DNA of 64,000 nucleotides. Origin: Neocallimastix lanati (nom. inval.) (Eukaryota; Neocallimastigomycota; Neocallimastigomycetes; Neocallimastigales; Neocallimastigaceae). Both the position numbers and the translations under genes were made by a program. The notes beneath the pieces were generated by a model. It did not search any database, was not told where the DNA came from, and saw only the letters and a list, made by a program, of their open reading frames with translations. Where the stretch lies: positions 921,001-985,000 of the forward strand of contig JACVTC010000063.1 of the NCBI GenBank assembly GCA_016946835.1. Direction: 5' to 3'. How positions within the stretch are numbered: position 1 is the stretch's first letter; each line of letters opens with the position of its first letter. Shown one piece after another: positions 38,741 through 52,050 of this stretch.

Positions 38741-41325
38741 TTTATAATTGAATATCCTTTATATTTGAATTTTTTTTTTTTTTTTAATTATATATATATA
38801 TAAAATAATATCTATTTTAATAATAATGATCATAAAATGAGCTGTATTATTTTAGTAGGTCTCATAAAAAAAAAAAAAAAAAAAAAAAAAAATTATAGAT
38901 ATCATTTATAGCATTAATTATTAAAATATCAACTATTCTTGTGATGGATATAAATTAATTCTTAATTTATGTATTATTCCATTACCAACAACTTATTTAA
39001 TCATAATTTAGTGACTGTTAATGCTTTATTCAACTATTAATTACTATTAGTACTATGCATTATTCAATGATTAAAATTTACAAAGTATTAATTATGACTA
39101 TTAATAATTATTATTAATTATTTCTATTTAATTATTACTATTAATTATTACTATTTAATTATTACTATTTATTTTAATTATTCACAATAATTTTTAAATA
39201 AATGAATATCTTTTAAATTTCCATTATTAGAAATAATTAATAAAAAAAATTTTTTTTAAAAAATAAAATAATAAAATAATAAAATAAATAAAATAAATAA
39301 AATAATAAAATATATATTATATGTATGTATTATATGTATTATATATTATATGTATTATGTATTATATATATTATATATATTTTTTAATTTATAAATATAA
39401 ATTTTTTTTAATATGCAATTTTTTTAATTTTTTTAATTTTTTTTTTTATGTCAAGTGGCCTTCTATTCTTTTTATTTTTATTTTTTTTTTCCTTTTTTCC
39501 TTTTTTTTTTCACTTTAATGATCTACTTTAAAACTTTAATTAAGAGTATCACATTCATTCCCATTTTGCAACGATCACAAAATAATAATAATAATAATAA
39601 AAAAAAAACCCATTCATATAATTAAATAATAAATAATTAAATATTGAATTATATATAATAAATAATTAAATAATAAATAATACATAAATAAATAATAAAT
39701 AAATAAATAATCCATAATAAACATTAATTTTTATATCTATAATTATTCGTTTCTTTTCTTTTCTTTTCAATAATAACATTTTATAATGACTTGATATATA
39801 AATGAATTAATTAGTTGAATTAATTTTCTATTTAAATTTCTTTTTTTTTTTTTTTCCTTATCATTAATTTCATTATTTATTAAATATTGAATTATGTAAT
39901 AAACATAATAAGTAGTCAAAATGAAAAGTAAAATTTTTTCTTTCTTTTTGTTTTTTACTACTATTTTATTTTATTTTATTTTATTTTTATTTTTCTATTT
40001 TTATTTTTCTATTTTTATTTTTCTACTTTTTTTTTTACATACATAATGTATACAATCTTGTTTTATTATTACATTATAAAATTAATTGTTATATTTTTTA
40101 TTATTACATTATGAAATTGTTATATTTAATAGAAGATTAAGTAATGCACAACAATAACCATTAAATTAATTAAAAATTAATGGCTTATTATGATAAAAAA
40201 CTACAAATATATGAATATAATAATAATATTACTAATATTGATTACAATAAAATAAATGGATACAGTATAAATAAATAGATTAGAATAAAATTGTATAATA
40301 AAATATAAAATATAAAATATAAAATAAAATTGTATAATAAAATATAAAATAATTAATAAAAAATAGATTGAATTAATTTTATATTAACTAAAATTATATA
40401 AAATTTTTATTTAATCAATTCAACATTTGAGATTATTGTTTGTTAATACTGCTATTCTTGCTTAATTTCCTTTAATCAAGTTCAAGTTCAAGTTCAAGTT
40501 CAAGTTCAAATGGAATATAAAAATACATTTATATTTATTAATACTATTATTAATATTATTATTAATAATATTATTATTTATTTATATTTATAGAGAATGC
40601 TATTTTATTATTTATTATTTATTATTTAATTATTTAATTATTTAATTATTTAATTATTTTATTTTTCATACTTTTGTATATTTATGTATATGTATTTAGA
40701 TTTGATTTGATGTAGATTAAGAGATTTATATGGTAATATTTAAAAATATTTATTTATTTATTCATTTATTTTTTACTAATTTCATCCATTTTAATTCAAA
40801 TTAAATTTAATTCAATAAAAATTATTTCATGATTATTACTAATAGTTTAATTATTATTTTTAATGCTATTTATTTTATATAATATTACTTATTTTATATA
40901 ATACTTATTTTATATAATACTTATTTTATATAATATTATTTATTTTATATAATACTTATTTTATATTTATTATATATAATACCTATTTTATATATTATTA
41001 TTTATTATAATATTATTTATTTTATATAATAATATTTATTTTATATATTATTATTTACTATAATAATTTTTATTTTATTTATTTTGTATATAATACAATG
41101 TATTATAATTTATAATAATTTATTATAAAATTTGCTTTTTTAATATTAACAAAAATGAACAAAAGTTTTAACATTTAAACATTTTGTAATATTGGTTTAC
41201 ATTTAATCTTTCCTTTTATGGAATCATTATAAACTTTAAATTTCAAATATTTTTTTTTTAAATAAAATAAAAAAAATATTTAAAAAATAAAAAAAAAAAA
41301 ACCCGTCACACCATTCTCTAATTAA

Positions 41326-41404
<79 letters not shown>

Positions 41405-43239
41405 ATGTAATATCTATTTGACATAGAAGAATACCTTCTTTTCAACATGTAAATAATATACGATTTCTTGATTCTTAATATTGGTAATTCTTTTATTTTT
41501 TATTTATTTTATTTTTAAATTAGGGTAAATACAAGCTAAATACATAATAAATCAGGGTATAATAATACAGACTAAAAATGTTAACTAGAAGAATATTAAG
41601 TATGTTTGAATTTATTTGAATATTTTTTTTTAAATATGTTTTAAAATATTAAAAAGTTTATCTATGAATATAAATAACAATTTTGTCATAGTAAAGTTAA
41701 AATCTTAAATTGATATAAAAATATTTTATGTTCATACTTAAATAAAAAAAAATTTTTTTTCAAAGATTCAACATTTACTATATTGGTTCAGATTTAAAAC
41801 ATGATGGACATTTTAATTGTTTTTAGTTTTTCTTTTATAATTAATAAAGTAATTTTTATTTATTTATTTATTAATTTGAATTATAGAATACTAGTTAATA
41901 ATAATAATAATAAATAAATTATTATTATTAATTAATTATAATTTATTATGTATTATTATTTATTTTAATAAATACCCTTTTTTATTATCTATTTATTATT
42001 TAATTATTTATTATTATTATTCATTATTATTCATTATTATTCATTATTCATTATTTATTAGTTAATATTTATTATTTAATTATTTAATTATTTAATTATT
42101 TAATTATTTAATTATTTATAAAATAAAAAATAAAGATCTTTTTTAAATATAAAATTTTTATTTTTGTTCTAAAAATTTTTTTTTATTATTGTTTTTTTAT
42201 ATTAAAATAAACTATAATGGTGAAGGTTGATTTATTTCAAACTATTAAGATTAAAAAGATTTATAATATTAATAAATCATTTTATATTAATACTCTTTCA
42301 CCTTTTATTATTATTATTATTATTTTTATAAGAAAATAAAATAAAAAATAAAAATGAAAAGTTTAAAGTAAATTATACAGAAAATAATTAATTAATGCAT
42401 TCTATATCATCTTTAATTTTTTTTAAACTTTAATTCAAGTTTACGTTTTAAAAATAATGCAAGAAAAGTAAAAAAAAAAAAAAGTACAAAAAAAAAAAAA
42501 AATAAAAATACATACATATCAATATATTAAAAAATTAAAAAATTAAAAATAAAAGTACCAAAAAGGTAAAAAAATAAAAATAAAAACGTTTTTTTAATAA
42601 ATGAATAAAAGAATAAAAAAAAGTAAAAGGATAAATTTTATATATTTTATTTATTTTAATTTTTAGAATTATTAGAATTAATGGAAAATAAATAAAAAAC
42701 AAAATAGAAAAATAGAAAAATAGAAAAAAAAAAAAAAGAGAAGAATAAAATATTAATTAAAACAAAACAAAAAAAAAGGAAATTTTTTTTGTTGTTTTTA
42801 ATTAATACTTTATTATAAACATAAAAAAAAAAAAAAAATAGTTCCTAAATATTATGTGTGAAAAGAGCTAATGGATAATGATAATGGGAAAAAAAAAAAG
42901 ATTTTTTTTTTTTTTTCATAATAAATAAAATACATTTAAGAATATTCTATTTAATAGTATTGAATATTAACAATACGGTAAAAATAATTATAAAATAATA
43001 AAACTCTTAAATAAATATAATACTAATATTCATAGAACATTCCATAAAATATTTTAATTAAAATAATGTGATATTAACAAAACAAATATTAAAGTTTCAT
43101 AAATATATAAATAAATAAATACCATAAAACGAATGATATAAAAATATAATTTTAATTTGTTTAACGTATACATTTTAATAATTTGTATACGTATACAATT
43201 TGTATTTATTTACTTTTTTTTTATAAAATTTTATAATTC
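38263..43239. other. Five kilobases of AT-rich low-complexity DNA
   Basis: Homopolymers, AT dinucleotides, TATATAATACTTATTT-type units at 40860-41060, (TTCAAG)n at 40478-40508 and (AAAT)n at 41324-41405. No coding block, splice pattern or transposon part was recognised on either strand. Confidence 0.65.
41324..41405. repeat. (AAAT)n microsatellite
   Basis: About 20 uninterrupted AAAT units. Its complement keeps a reading frame open by composition alone. Confidence 0.95.
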
Positions 43240-43600
43240 TTTATCAATGATTATAATTATTTATTATTATTTATTATTTATTATTTATTATTTATTATTT
43301 ATTATTTATTATTTATTATTTATTATTTATTATTTATTATTTATTATTTATTATTTATTATTTATTATCTATTATTTATTATTCAATTATTTATTATTTA
43401 TTATTTATTATTTATTATTCAATTATTTATTATTTATTATTTATTATTTATTATTTATTATCTATTATTTATTATTTATTATTTATTATTTATTATTTAT
43501 TATTTATTATTTATTATTTATTATTTATTATTTATTATTTATTATCTATTATTTAATTATTTATTATCTATTATTCAATTATTTATTATTTATTATTAGC
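43240..43600. repeat. TTATTATTTA satellite
   Basis: The same unit type as the right flank of the copia element, with TTATCTATTATTTATTATTC variants. It is open in one frame for 170 codons only because the unit lacks stops in that phase. Confidence 0.9.
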
Positions 43601-44281
43601 TCAAAAACTTTCTATTTAAAATATTTTTTTAAGTATCAGTTTCCATTACCTTTTCTGGTAAATTCGTAACTATTAATAATAAGACTTTTTAATCCATAGA
43701 CTTTTATTTTATTTTATTTTTTTTCCTTTATTATTTTAATTATTAAGCTTTATTAAGCTCTAACATTTATATAATAAATTCTTTTTATAATTATTATTAT
43801 ATTATATTATCTAAAATAAAAATACAGAATATTTAATAGTAAAATATTATAAATAAATATTAATTTTTATATTCTTTAGAATGTTATCTATTTGTATAAA
43901 TATAAAAACGTAACTCCTTTTTTAATACAAATATGTAAAAATTATATCTTTTTTTTCACCCCTTTTTTTAATTCATGAACTAATTCATTATTTATTTATT
44001 ATTATTTATTTATTTATTATTTATTATTTATTTATTTATTATTATTATTATTATTTATTTATTTATTATTATTTATTTATTTATTTATTATTTATTTATT
44101 TATTTATTATTATTATTTATTTATTTTTTTTGTTCTATTTATTTATGTTTTTTGTATACGTTGATACGTTTCAATTAGTTTACTTTATTTAGATTAATAA
44201 ATAAAATTTAAAAAAAATTTACATTTACAATGTAGAACAAAATAAAAAGGGACATATTATTTTTTTGAGAAATAAAAAAAA
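43601..44281. other. AT-rich spacer with TTTATTTATTATT tracts
   Basis: Simple repeats at 43985-44125; the remainder is AT-rich. Nothing coding was recognised. Confidence 0.6.
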
Positions 44282-44490
44282 TCTTGGCTCTTTATTTTTT
44301 TTACTGTTCCATTTAAAAAGTAGGGTAAATTCATAATTATGACACCATAACATAAATATTTGACAGCTTATTTATTTATTTATTTATTTATTAATTTATT
44401 TATTTATTTATTTATTTATCTTTTTAATTATAGAATTAGAAATTTAATAAATTAAATATAAAAGAATTTATTTAACTGAATTTAATAAAT
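44282..44490 (+). repeat. Dispersed repeat, copy 2
   Basis: Direct copy of 33861-34065 with an inserted (TTTA)n stretch in the middle. The left end again follows an A run. The family is unrecognised and non-coding. Confidence 0.8.
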
Positions 44491-46167
44491 AAATAAATAA
44501 TAAATAAATAAATAAATAAATTATTATTATTATTTAATCCATTTATTAAAAAAAAAAAGGAACCATAGTAGATAGTAGATATAAAAACTAGATCATGACT
44601 TTAAAATAACCATTTAATACTTATAAATATATATAAATAAAAGTGTACTTTTTTTTTTTTTTTTTTGGTATTATTAGTTGTACCAATTATTATTTATTTT
44701 ATGCTAAAACATGATTACTATTTATTTTTTATTCTTATTTTTATTTTTATTAGTATTAATATAAATGGAAATATTAAATATTTATATACGTATTTTTTTT
44801 AATTACTTTGTATTTATTTATTTATTTATTTATTTATTTATATATATAAGATATATTTTATTAAGGTTACCTCCTCAATAGGTAAAAAATTTTTTTATGG
44901 TATATGTTGTTGTTTCATTTTACAGAGATTATTTTTCATTCCTATTAAATTATCCAACTAGTATTTAAAAGATGACATAAAAAACAAAAAATATTTTAAT
45001 ATATCATGATATGAAAAATTAGAAAAGGTATATAAATAAATTAATAAAAAAAAAAATAACCAAACTATTGATTTATCTTTTAAGTTATTATTATTTTTAT
45101 TATTTCAATTAATATTAAAATGAAAATGACAGCAGCTGCATTTATTCATTCATTCATTTAACAATTCATTTTTAAAATTATTATTTTTTTTTTTTATAAA
45201 GACTTTAATTATTCAATTAATTAATTAATTAATTAATTATTTAATTAATTAATTAATTTATAATTTCATTAATTCACTTTATTTAGTCATTCATTTTAAT
45301 AATTAATAAAGTTTTTATCTTAAGATTAAAAGAAAACAAAAAAAAGAAAAAAAAAATCTTTTCCAAAGGTTAAATAAGATTTAACCACAATTTTAATTCT
45401 TATTTACCGTTTTTTTTCCAAATTTAGCTTTTTATTGGGATTTCCTTTTTTTTCTTATGGATATGGCTATATTTGGAAATCAAACTTTATTTATTATAAT
45501 TTATTAATCACTCTCTATGATTCTTTACTATTTTGGATATATATAAATTTCTAAATCGAAATAGACCCTATATGTTTTATTAATTAAGTTTATTAGGAAC
45601 TGCCATGCATGGATTTATTTGTAAATTTTATTTTATTTTAATTTACTTTGTATTAAATATATTTTAAATATATTTTAATATATAACAATGACTATTCATT
45701 TAATTTAAATGTACAAAAAATTTAATTGTAACAAGCATTAGAAACTAAACTATTGTTTTGAAATGTAAAAGAAATAAAAAGGTTAAAATTGTTTTATTAA
45801 TTAAACTTTTTTTAACATTTTAATTATTTTAAATTAAGATAATATATTTGAATTAATTAATAATATATTATATTCTAAAAGTGGTTATACAGTTTTTTTA
45901 AAGTTAAATAGTGATTTATCTGATTACATTGTAGTATAGAAAAATGTAAATGTATTAAAGAATGATGCAGTTGTTCATTGGTTGAAGATAACAATATTTA
46001 ACTGAACATGTTCTATAATTAAATGAAACAATTTTAAAGAAGAAGAAGAAAAAGAAAAGAAAAGAAAAAAGAAATAATATTTTATATTATTTTATTTGTT
46101 TTAATTAAAAGTAAAATAAGTCTTTTTTTAAAATATTAATAATAATAATAATACATAATAATAATAC

Positions 46168-46202
<35 letters not shown>

Positions 46203-47237
46203 TATTATTATTATTATTATTATTATTAAATCAATCCATTTTTTTTTTTTTATTTGATGTTAGTGGGTATTCACAATAAGTAAACAAGTCATATAAAATT
46301 ATAATAAAACAGAGTAAATAAAAAAATATATATATATATATATTATATAATATTATTTTTTATATTATATATTTTATTTCATATATGAATTTGAATAAAA
46401 AAAATTTTTTTTTTCATTTTTTCGTTGTTGTTGTTGATCGTTGATTTATTGATTTTAAAATTCATTATTTACTGTTGATATAATCTATTATTTATCATTC
46501 AATTATTTATTATTCAATTATTTACCTCAATTGTAACACTATCAGATAAAAATAATAATTATTAAAGATTAATTATATATTGATTTATTAATTATCTATT
46601 GATTAATTAATTTATTATTTCTTATTATTTATGATCATAGAAAAAATAAATTTTTTTTTATTTTTCTTTTTTTAATATTCTATCTATTAACAAATTAATA
46701 TTTATTGTTCAATTATTTATTATTCAATTGTTATTTATTTATTATTTATTTTTCAATTATTCAATTATTCAATTATTCAATTATTCAATTATTCAATTAT
46801 TTATTATTTATTGCTATTTAACTTTTACGTGTTTACTTTTACTAAATAGTAGTATCATTGTAGTGGTTATGATATTTATTATGTACAGTAGGGATAGAGA
46901 ATTATTACTATCTTTTATTTCTTTATTATCTATTGTTTATTATTCTGATTTTTTTTTTTTTTTCATTTTATACTTTATTTTTTTGATATTTTTCTCTTGT
47001 TTTTCTTTATCTTATACTTTTTAACTATTATTTCATATTTATTCTTATTCTTCTTATTCTTATTTTTTTTTACTCTATCTCTTAATTTTTAATTCTAGAA
47101 TTTTTTTTTTAATTAATTTTAATTTTAGTATATTTGAATTAATAATAAGCCAAGTTTTTTTTTTTTTTTTTTAATTTTTGTGTTAAAGGTTCCAATAAAA
47201 AATAAAAAATAAAATTCATAATTATTAATACTAATTA
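44491..47237. other. AT-rich spacer
   Basis: (AAT)n running straight into (ATT)n at 46136-46227 makes an inverted simple repeat. ATTCAATT runs lie at 46495-46520 and 46752-46800. 45400-45620 is a little more complex but shows no coding block. Confidence 0.6.
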
Positions 47238-48480
47238 AATAATAAAAAAAAGTATTTATTAATAAATAATAAATAATAAAAAGAGTATTTATTAATAACT
47301 AATAAATAATAAATAATAAAAAGAGTATTTATTAATAAATAATAAATAATAAATAATAAAAAGAGTATTTATTAATAAATAATAAATAATAAATAATAAA
47401 AAGAGTATTTATTAATAAATAATAAATAATAAATAATAAATAATAAAAAAGAGTATTTATTAATAAATAATAAATAATAAATAATAAAAAGAGTATTTAT
47501 TAATAAATAATAAATAATAAATAATAAATAATAAAAAAAGTATTTATTAATAAATAATAAATAATAAATAATAAAAAGAGTATTTATTAATAACTAATAA
47601 ATAATAAATAATAAAAAGAGTATTTATTAATAAATAATAAATAATAAATAATAAAAAGAGTATTTATTAATAAATAATAAATAATAAATAATAAATAATA
47701 AAAAAGAGTATTTATTAATAAATAATAAATAATAAATAATAAAAAGAGTATTTATTAATAAATAATAAATAATAAATAATAAATAATAAAAAAAGTATTT
47801 ATTAATAAATAATAAATAATAAAAAGAGTATTTATTAATAAATAATAAATAATAAAAAGAGTATTTATTAATAAATAATAAATAATAAAAAGAGTATTTA
47901 TTAATAAATAATAAATAATAAAAAGAGTATTTATTAATAAATAATAAATAATAAAAAGAGTATTTATTAATAAATAATAAATAATAAATAATAAAAAGAG
48001 TATTTATTAATAAATAATAAATAATAAATAATAAAAAGAGTATTTATTAATAAATAATAAATAATAAAAAGAGTATTTATTAATAAATAATAAATAATAA
48101 AAAGAGTATTTATTAATAAATAATAAATAATAAAAAGAGTATTTATTAATAAATAATAAATAATAAATAATAAAAAGAGTATTTATTAATAAATAATAAA
48201 TAATAAATAATAAAAAGAGTATTTATTAATAAATAATAAATAATAAAAAGAGTATTTATTAATAAATAATAAATAATAAAAAGAGTATTTATTAATAAAT
48301 AATAAATAATAAAAAGAGTATTTATTAATAAATAATAAATAATAAAAAGAGTATTTATTAATAAATAATAAATAATAAAAAGAGTATTTATTAATAAATA
48401 ATAAATAATAAAAAGAGTATTTATTAATAAATAATAAATAATAAATAATAAATAAAAAGTGTATTTATTAATAAATAATT
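47238..48480. repeat. 33-unit minisatellite with higher-order structure
   Basis: Units of 33-50 bases, each AAAAAGAGTATTTATTAATA plus a variable number of AATAATAAAT repeats. A rare variant with AACTAAT occurs at about 47297 and 47593, and the AAAAAAAGTATTT variant recurs near 47247, 47536 and 47791. So a block of about 290 bases has been duplicated as a whole. The second half is more homogeneous, with 33-base units. Confidence 0.95.
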
Positions 48481-49830
48481 AAATAATAAATAATATATTT
48501 TCTGGAACGTTTATTAATAAATATATAGCATAGTTTTAACATAATTGAACAATAAAACCCTATTGTTTATTTATATATATAAGTTACATGATTATTAATA
48601 AGCGATAAAACAGCTATGATTTAACATAATAAACTATTAAATAATTAAATAATAAATTATTGAATAATAAATAATTAAATAATGGTTATTTTATTAATTG
48701 ATTAATGGATCTTGTAGTTTTAATTACTATATCATCATTTAAAAGTTCTTTACTATAATAGAATTTTTTTTATTAATAACTCAGTATTAATGATATTCCT
48801 TAATAATTGCTGACTACCACTACACTAACATCTTTAATGATTTTTTTTTTTCTTATTTTTTTTTTTTTTGAAAAAAATATATATATTAAAAGATTTAATA
48901 TCAACTATAAAAAGGTTTAACTACCAAAAGACTAAAATAAAGTAAATGACTTTTTTAAAAAAAAAAAAAAAAACTACTTATATTAACAATGCTTCATATA
49001 GTATAATTAAAGAAATAATATAAAAATTCTAATATACGAAAGGTTCATATTTATTTTTATTTACTTATTTATTTATTTATTTATTTATTTTTATTTTTAT
49101 TTATTTATTTATTTATTTATTTTTATTTATTTTTATTTATATTTATTTATTATTAACATATCATTCCAATAATTTCTATATTTTTATTAATATATTACAT
49201 TATATTGTGATATATACATTTTATTTAATAAATATATTCAAATATATTGTAACTCTATATTGTTTATATATTATTATATATTATAAATTTTTTATTTTTT
49301 TTCAATTACACAAATTAATATAAATTAATTAATGTTATAAAATATTTATTACTGGAAAAATAAATTAATATTTCGTTAGTGATTACAATTTCAGTGAGTG
49401 TATTTTAATATATAGTTTAATATATTGATGTAGTTGAAATTTTCTAAATAACAAACATATATTAATTTAGATATATAAAATTCATATATATTATAGTGTA
49501 CTGAAAATTTTTTAAATTAAATTAAAAATTTAAAACCTTTTGTATTAAATAAAAATTTTCATTTAATTTATTAATGTAATTTAATATAATATAATGTTAG
49601 TATTAATTTATTGAGATGAATGTTTCATTTTCGAATTTTTTTTTTTTTTTTTAGAGCACAAATTTCAAAAAAAAATTTTTTTTCATTTGTATATAATTTA
49701 ATTTTTAAAGTATATTATAAATATATTATAAATATATTATTAAATTTATTTTAAATTAATTTCATATCCATCTTTTAAAAAAAAAAATTTTTTTATCTTA
49801 AAAAATTATTAAAAAATAAAAAAAAAAAAA
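48481..49830. other. AT-rich spacer
   Basis: (TTTA)n at 49060-49150 and T/A tracts. No coding block was recognised. The last part is the upstream region of the gene at 50009. Confidence 0.6.
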
Positions 49831-49831
49831 G

Positions 49832-49839
49832 TATATAAG
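49832..49839 (+). promoter_or_regulatory. Possible TATA box
   Basis: TATATAAG, followed by TTAAGAATTTCCTTAAATTA, about 170 bases before the ATG at 50009. Weak evidence in an AT-rich region. It is supported only by its position and by the change to more complex sequence downstream. Confidence 0.3.
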
Positions 49840-50008
49840 CTTAAGAATTTCCTTAAATTACCTATTTTTTTCTTCAATAGAGTCCAAAATAATAAAGACT
49901 ATTAACTAAAAAAAAAAAAATAAATAAAAATAAAAAATTAAAAAAATTGGAAATATCCAAAAAAAGAATTTAAATAAAAATATTATTATTAGTTTATAAA
50001 AAATCAAA

Positions 50009-50626
50009 ATGAAATTCCAAACTGCTTTAATTTTCGCTGCTGCTGCTTCCTTTGCCTTTGCCCAAGTTTCTGATGCTGAAGAAGATGTTAAGGCTGAATT
50101 AACTAATGTTGAAGAATCTGAAGCTGACAACACTCCAGCCCAAACTGAAACTAACCCAGCTGATGAAGCCAACGTCGAAAACACTCCAGCTAAGACTGAA
50201 ACTAACCCAGCTGATGAAGCTAACGTTGAAAACACTCCAGCTGACGAAGCTAAGACTGAAGAAGAAAAGCCAGCTGATGAAAAGAAGGAAGATGATGCTG
50301 AAAAGAGCAACGATGAAAACGCCGAAAACGCTGAAAACGCTGAAAAGGACGGTGAAAAGTCTGATGATTACGATGAAAATGAAAAGGCTACTGATGCCGC
50401 TGAAGAATCTGATGACTACAACGACAACGCTGTCGATGACAACGATTCTCCATCTGGTGCTGCTGAAGATTCTGATGATGATGACGATACCTCTAACACT
50501 GGTATTGTTGCCGGTGCCGCTGGTGCTGCTGCCGCTGCCGCTGGTATCTTCCTCTGGGTTAAGAAATCCAAGCAAGATGGTTTAGAAAAGGTTGACAACG
50601 TCCGTTCCCAATTCAACATGGCTTAA
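50009..50626 (+). CDS. Small secreted-type single-pass membrane protein, acidic (family member 2)
   Basis: Intronless, 205 residues, ATG at 50009 after an A-rich leader (AAATCAAAATG), stop TAA. Residues 1-19 (MKFQTALIFAAAASFAFAQ) are a signal peptide with a probable A-F-A cut before Q. Residues 20-160 are strongly acidic and low-complexity, with a 17-residue repeat (NTPAKTETNPADEANVE) in two to three copies and Asp runs. Residues 165-184 (AGAAGAAAAAAGIFLWV) form a small-residue membrane helix. The tail reads KKSKQDGLEKVDNVRSQFNM. The helix and tail align with the protein at 18415-19083, while the ectodomains share only acidity and Ala richness. Codons are strongly biased to C- or G-ending forms (AAC, AAG, GCC), which suggests high expression. 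No known family was recognised; a wall- or surface-anchored protein is likely. Confidence 0.88.
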   Translation: MKFQTALIFAAAASFAFAQVSDAEEDVKAELTNVEESEADNTPAQTETNPADEANVENTPAKTETNPADEANVENTPADEAKTEEEKPADEKKEDDAEKSNDENAENAENAEKDGEKSDDYDENEKATDAAEESDDYNDNAVDDNDSPSGAAEDSDDDDDTSNTGIVAGAAGAAAAAAGIFLWVKKSKQDGLEKVDNVRSQFNMA

Positions 50627-51364
50627 GTGGTTTAATATTTATATAAAATTAAATGTAATATAAAAATATAAAAGTAGATTTTTTTTAAGGAATTAATTAC
50701 AAAATATATTTCCCGAAACAAAATTATTTTTTTATTTTGAAGTAGGATTAAGCGTTAAAACGTATTAATATTTATATTTTGTAAAAAAAAAAAATAATTT
50801 TTTTTCCTTAAAAATAAATATTATAGATTGTATTTTAAAAATAGTAGTTAGTAGTTTTTTTTTGAAAGTTTCCTTTTAAGAAGAAGTGAAGGCTAGTTTT
50901 TTAAATGAATCATTAATATAGAGTTATTTATTATACTCGTAAAAAAAAAAAAAAATAAATAAAAACGAGAAAGTAATAAATAAAAAATAATGCTTTACAA
51001 TAATTAAAAAAAAAGTAAAGGATAAAAAAAATAAAATAAATAAAAAAAAAAAAAAATGCTATTATTATTAAAAAATAAATATTTATTTCAAAAGTAAATA
51101 AATATAAAATAAAAAATAAATTGTAAAAAAAAAAAAAAAAATTAAATTGACTAAATAAAAAATTAAAACCAAAAAGAGTTTTAAAAAACCAAAAAAAAAA
51201 AAAAAAAATAAAAGAAATAATTAATAAAATTTCATTATTTATAGTGTTTGAATAGTTATATTGATTAATTAATAAATATTATTTTATTATTTTATTATTT
51301 TTATTTTTATTTTTTTTATAATATTTATAGAATATTATTTATCGTCCAATAGTACTAATTAATT
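50627..51364. other. 3' flank and AT-rich spacer
   Basis: 50640-50900 is presumably the 3' untranslated region and downstream sequence. The rest is A-rich. Nothing coding was recognised. Confidence 0.55.
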
Positions 51365-52050
51365 AGATGCTAGAATTGCTAAAGCTGCAAAAATAGTGGA
51401 TCAAATGTGTCCTAATTTTTGTCCCTGTTGTAAAAGTAATAAACAATGGATAAGTCATTGGTTAATTGATTGTCCAATTCACATGTTTACTGGATGAATT
51501 TGAACATAATGATAATCTAGACTCTAATACAATGGTTAAAAAACTTCTTGACACAGCAAATAAAATAGGCGATGACATTCAAGCAAGAGTTCCTACAAAT
51601 TTACAGGGTTCAGCGTTCCATTGTCCTGCTTATATTAAGAAATTATCACATGAAAAACATTTATTTTATAAAAGGATTAAAAATTTTAAACTTAGTAATG
51701 ATTTGTCAAATCTTCAAGAATTTTGTGATCTCTCAAAAGAATATAGAGTTCTTTCTGATTATATCATTAGTATTAAAAGAAATACCCCAATGAAGTGGAC
51801 TGTTTTTCCAGGTCCATGGAGGGTTGATGGAAAAGGAATAACCTATATCAGGTGTACTAATTACAGCTTTCTGTGATTCTGATGATAATCAATGGTTATC
51901 CTTTCTAAAGTGGCTTCTAGTACGAAGAGAGAAATCTGGAATACTGGAAGACTGTAGAAAGTGAACTTGACGTTCTATAATGTCTTAAACTGGATATGTA
52001 GTAACATTGGAGTTGTACAATTAATAATATCATGTAGTTTCTACATATTA
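51365..52050 (+). pseudogene. Chimeric LINE fragment
   Basis: 51365-51475 encodes a LINE C-terminal zinc knuckle, LDARIAKAAKIVDQ then CPNFCPCCKSN and ISHWLIDCPI, in the style of the CPxxCPCC...HW...C end of the intact LINE downstream but clearly a different lineage. It stops at a 309-bp patch taken from the middle of the intact LINE. After the patch, foreign sequence resumes: VFPGPWRVDGKG, then in another frame SGVLITAFCDSDDNQWLSFL and KWLLVRREKSGILEDCRK with a stop. The gene is dead. A patch by insertion or by gene conversion fits equally well. Confidence 0.7.
51476..51784 (+). repeat. 309-bp patch nearly identical to 53690-53998
   Basis: Only two substitutions were seen against the intact LINE (AGT versus CGT near 51695, and a T/C near 51746). 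Both edges are sharp. The patch encodes the segment between endonuclease and RT (CLLDEFEHNDNLDSNTMVKK onward). Confidence 0.95.

Noticed and set aside
41236-41448. Minus-strand YLFI-repeat ORF
   Set aside because: Product of the (AAAT)n microsatellite.
43157-43669. 170-codon Leu/Ile/Tyr-rich ORF
   Set aside because: Open only because the TTATTATTTA unit lacks stops in that phase.
46136-46227. Hairpin element
   Set aside because: Just (AAT)n meeting (ATT)n; self-complementary by simple repeat.
47238-48480. CRISPR-like array
   Set aside because: No unique spacers; units are simple AT repeats in a eukaryotic context.
50099-50575. Alternative frames across the acidic gene
   Set aside because: Composition shadows of the 205-residue protein, which has the paralogue and the signal peptide.
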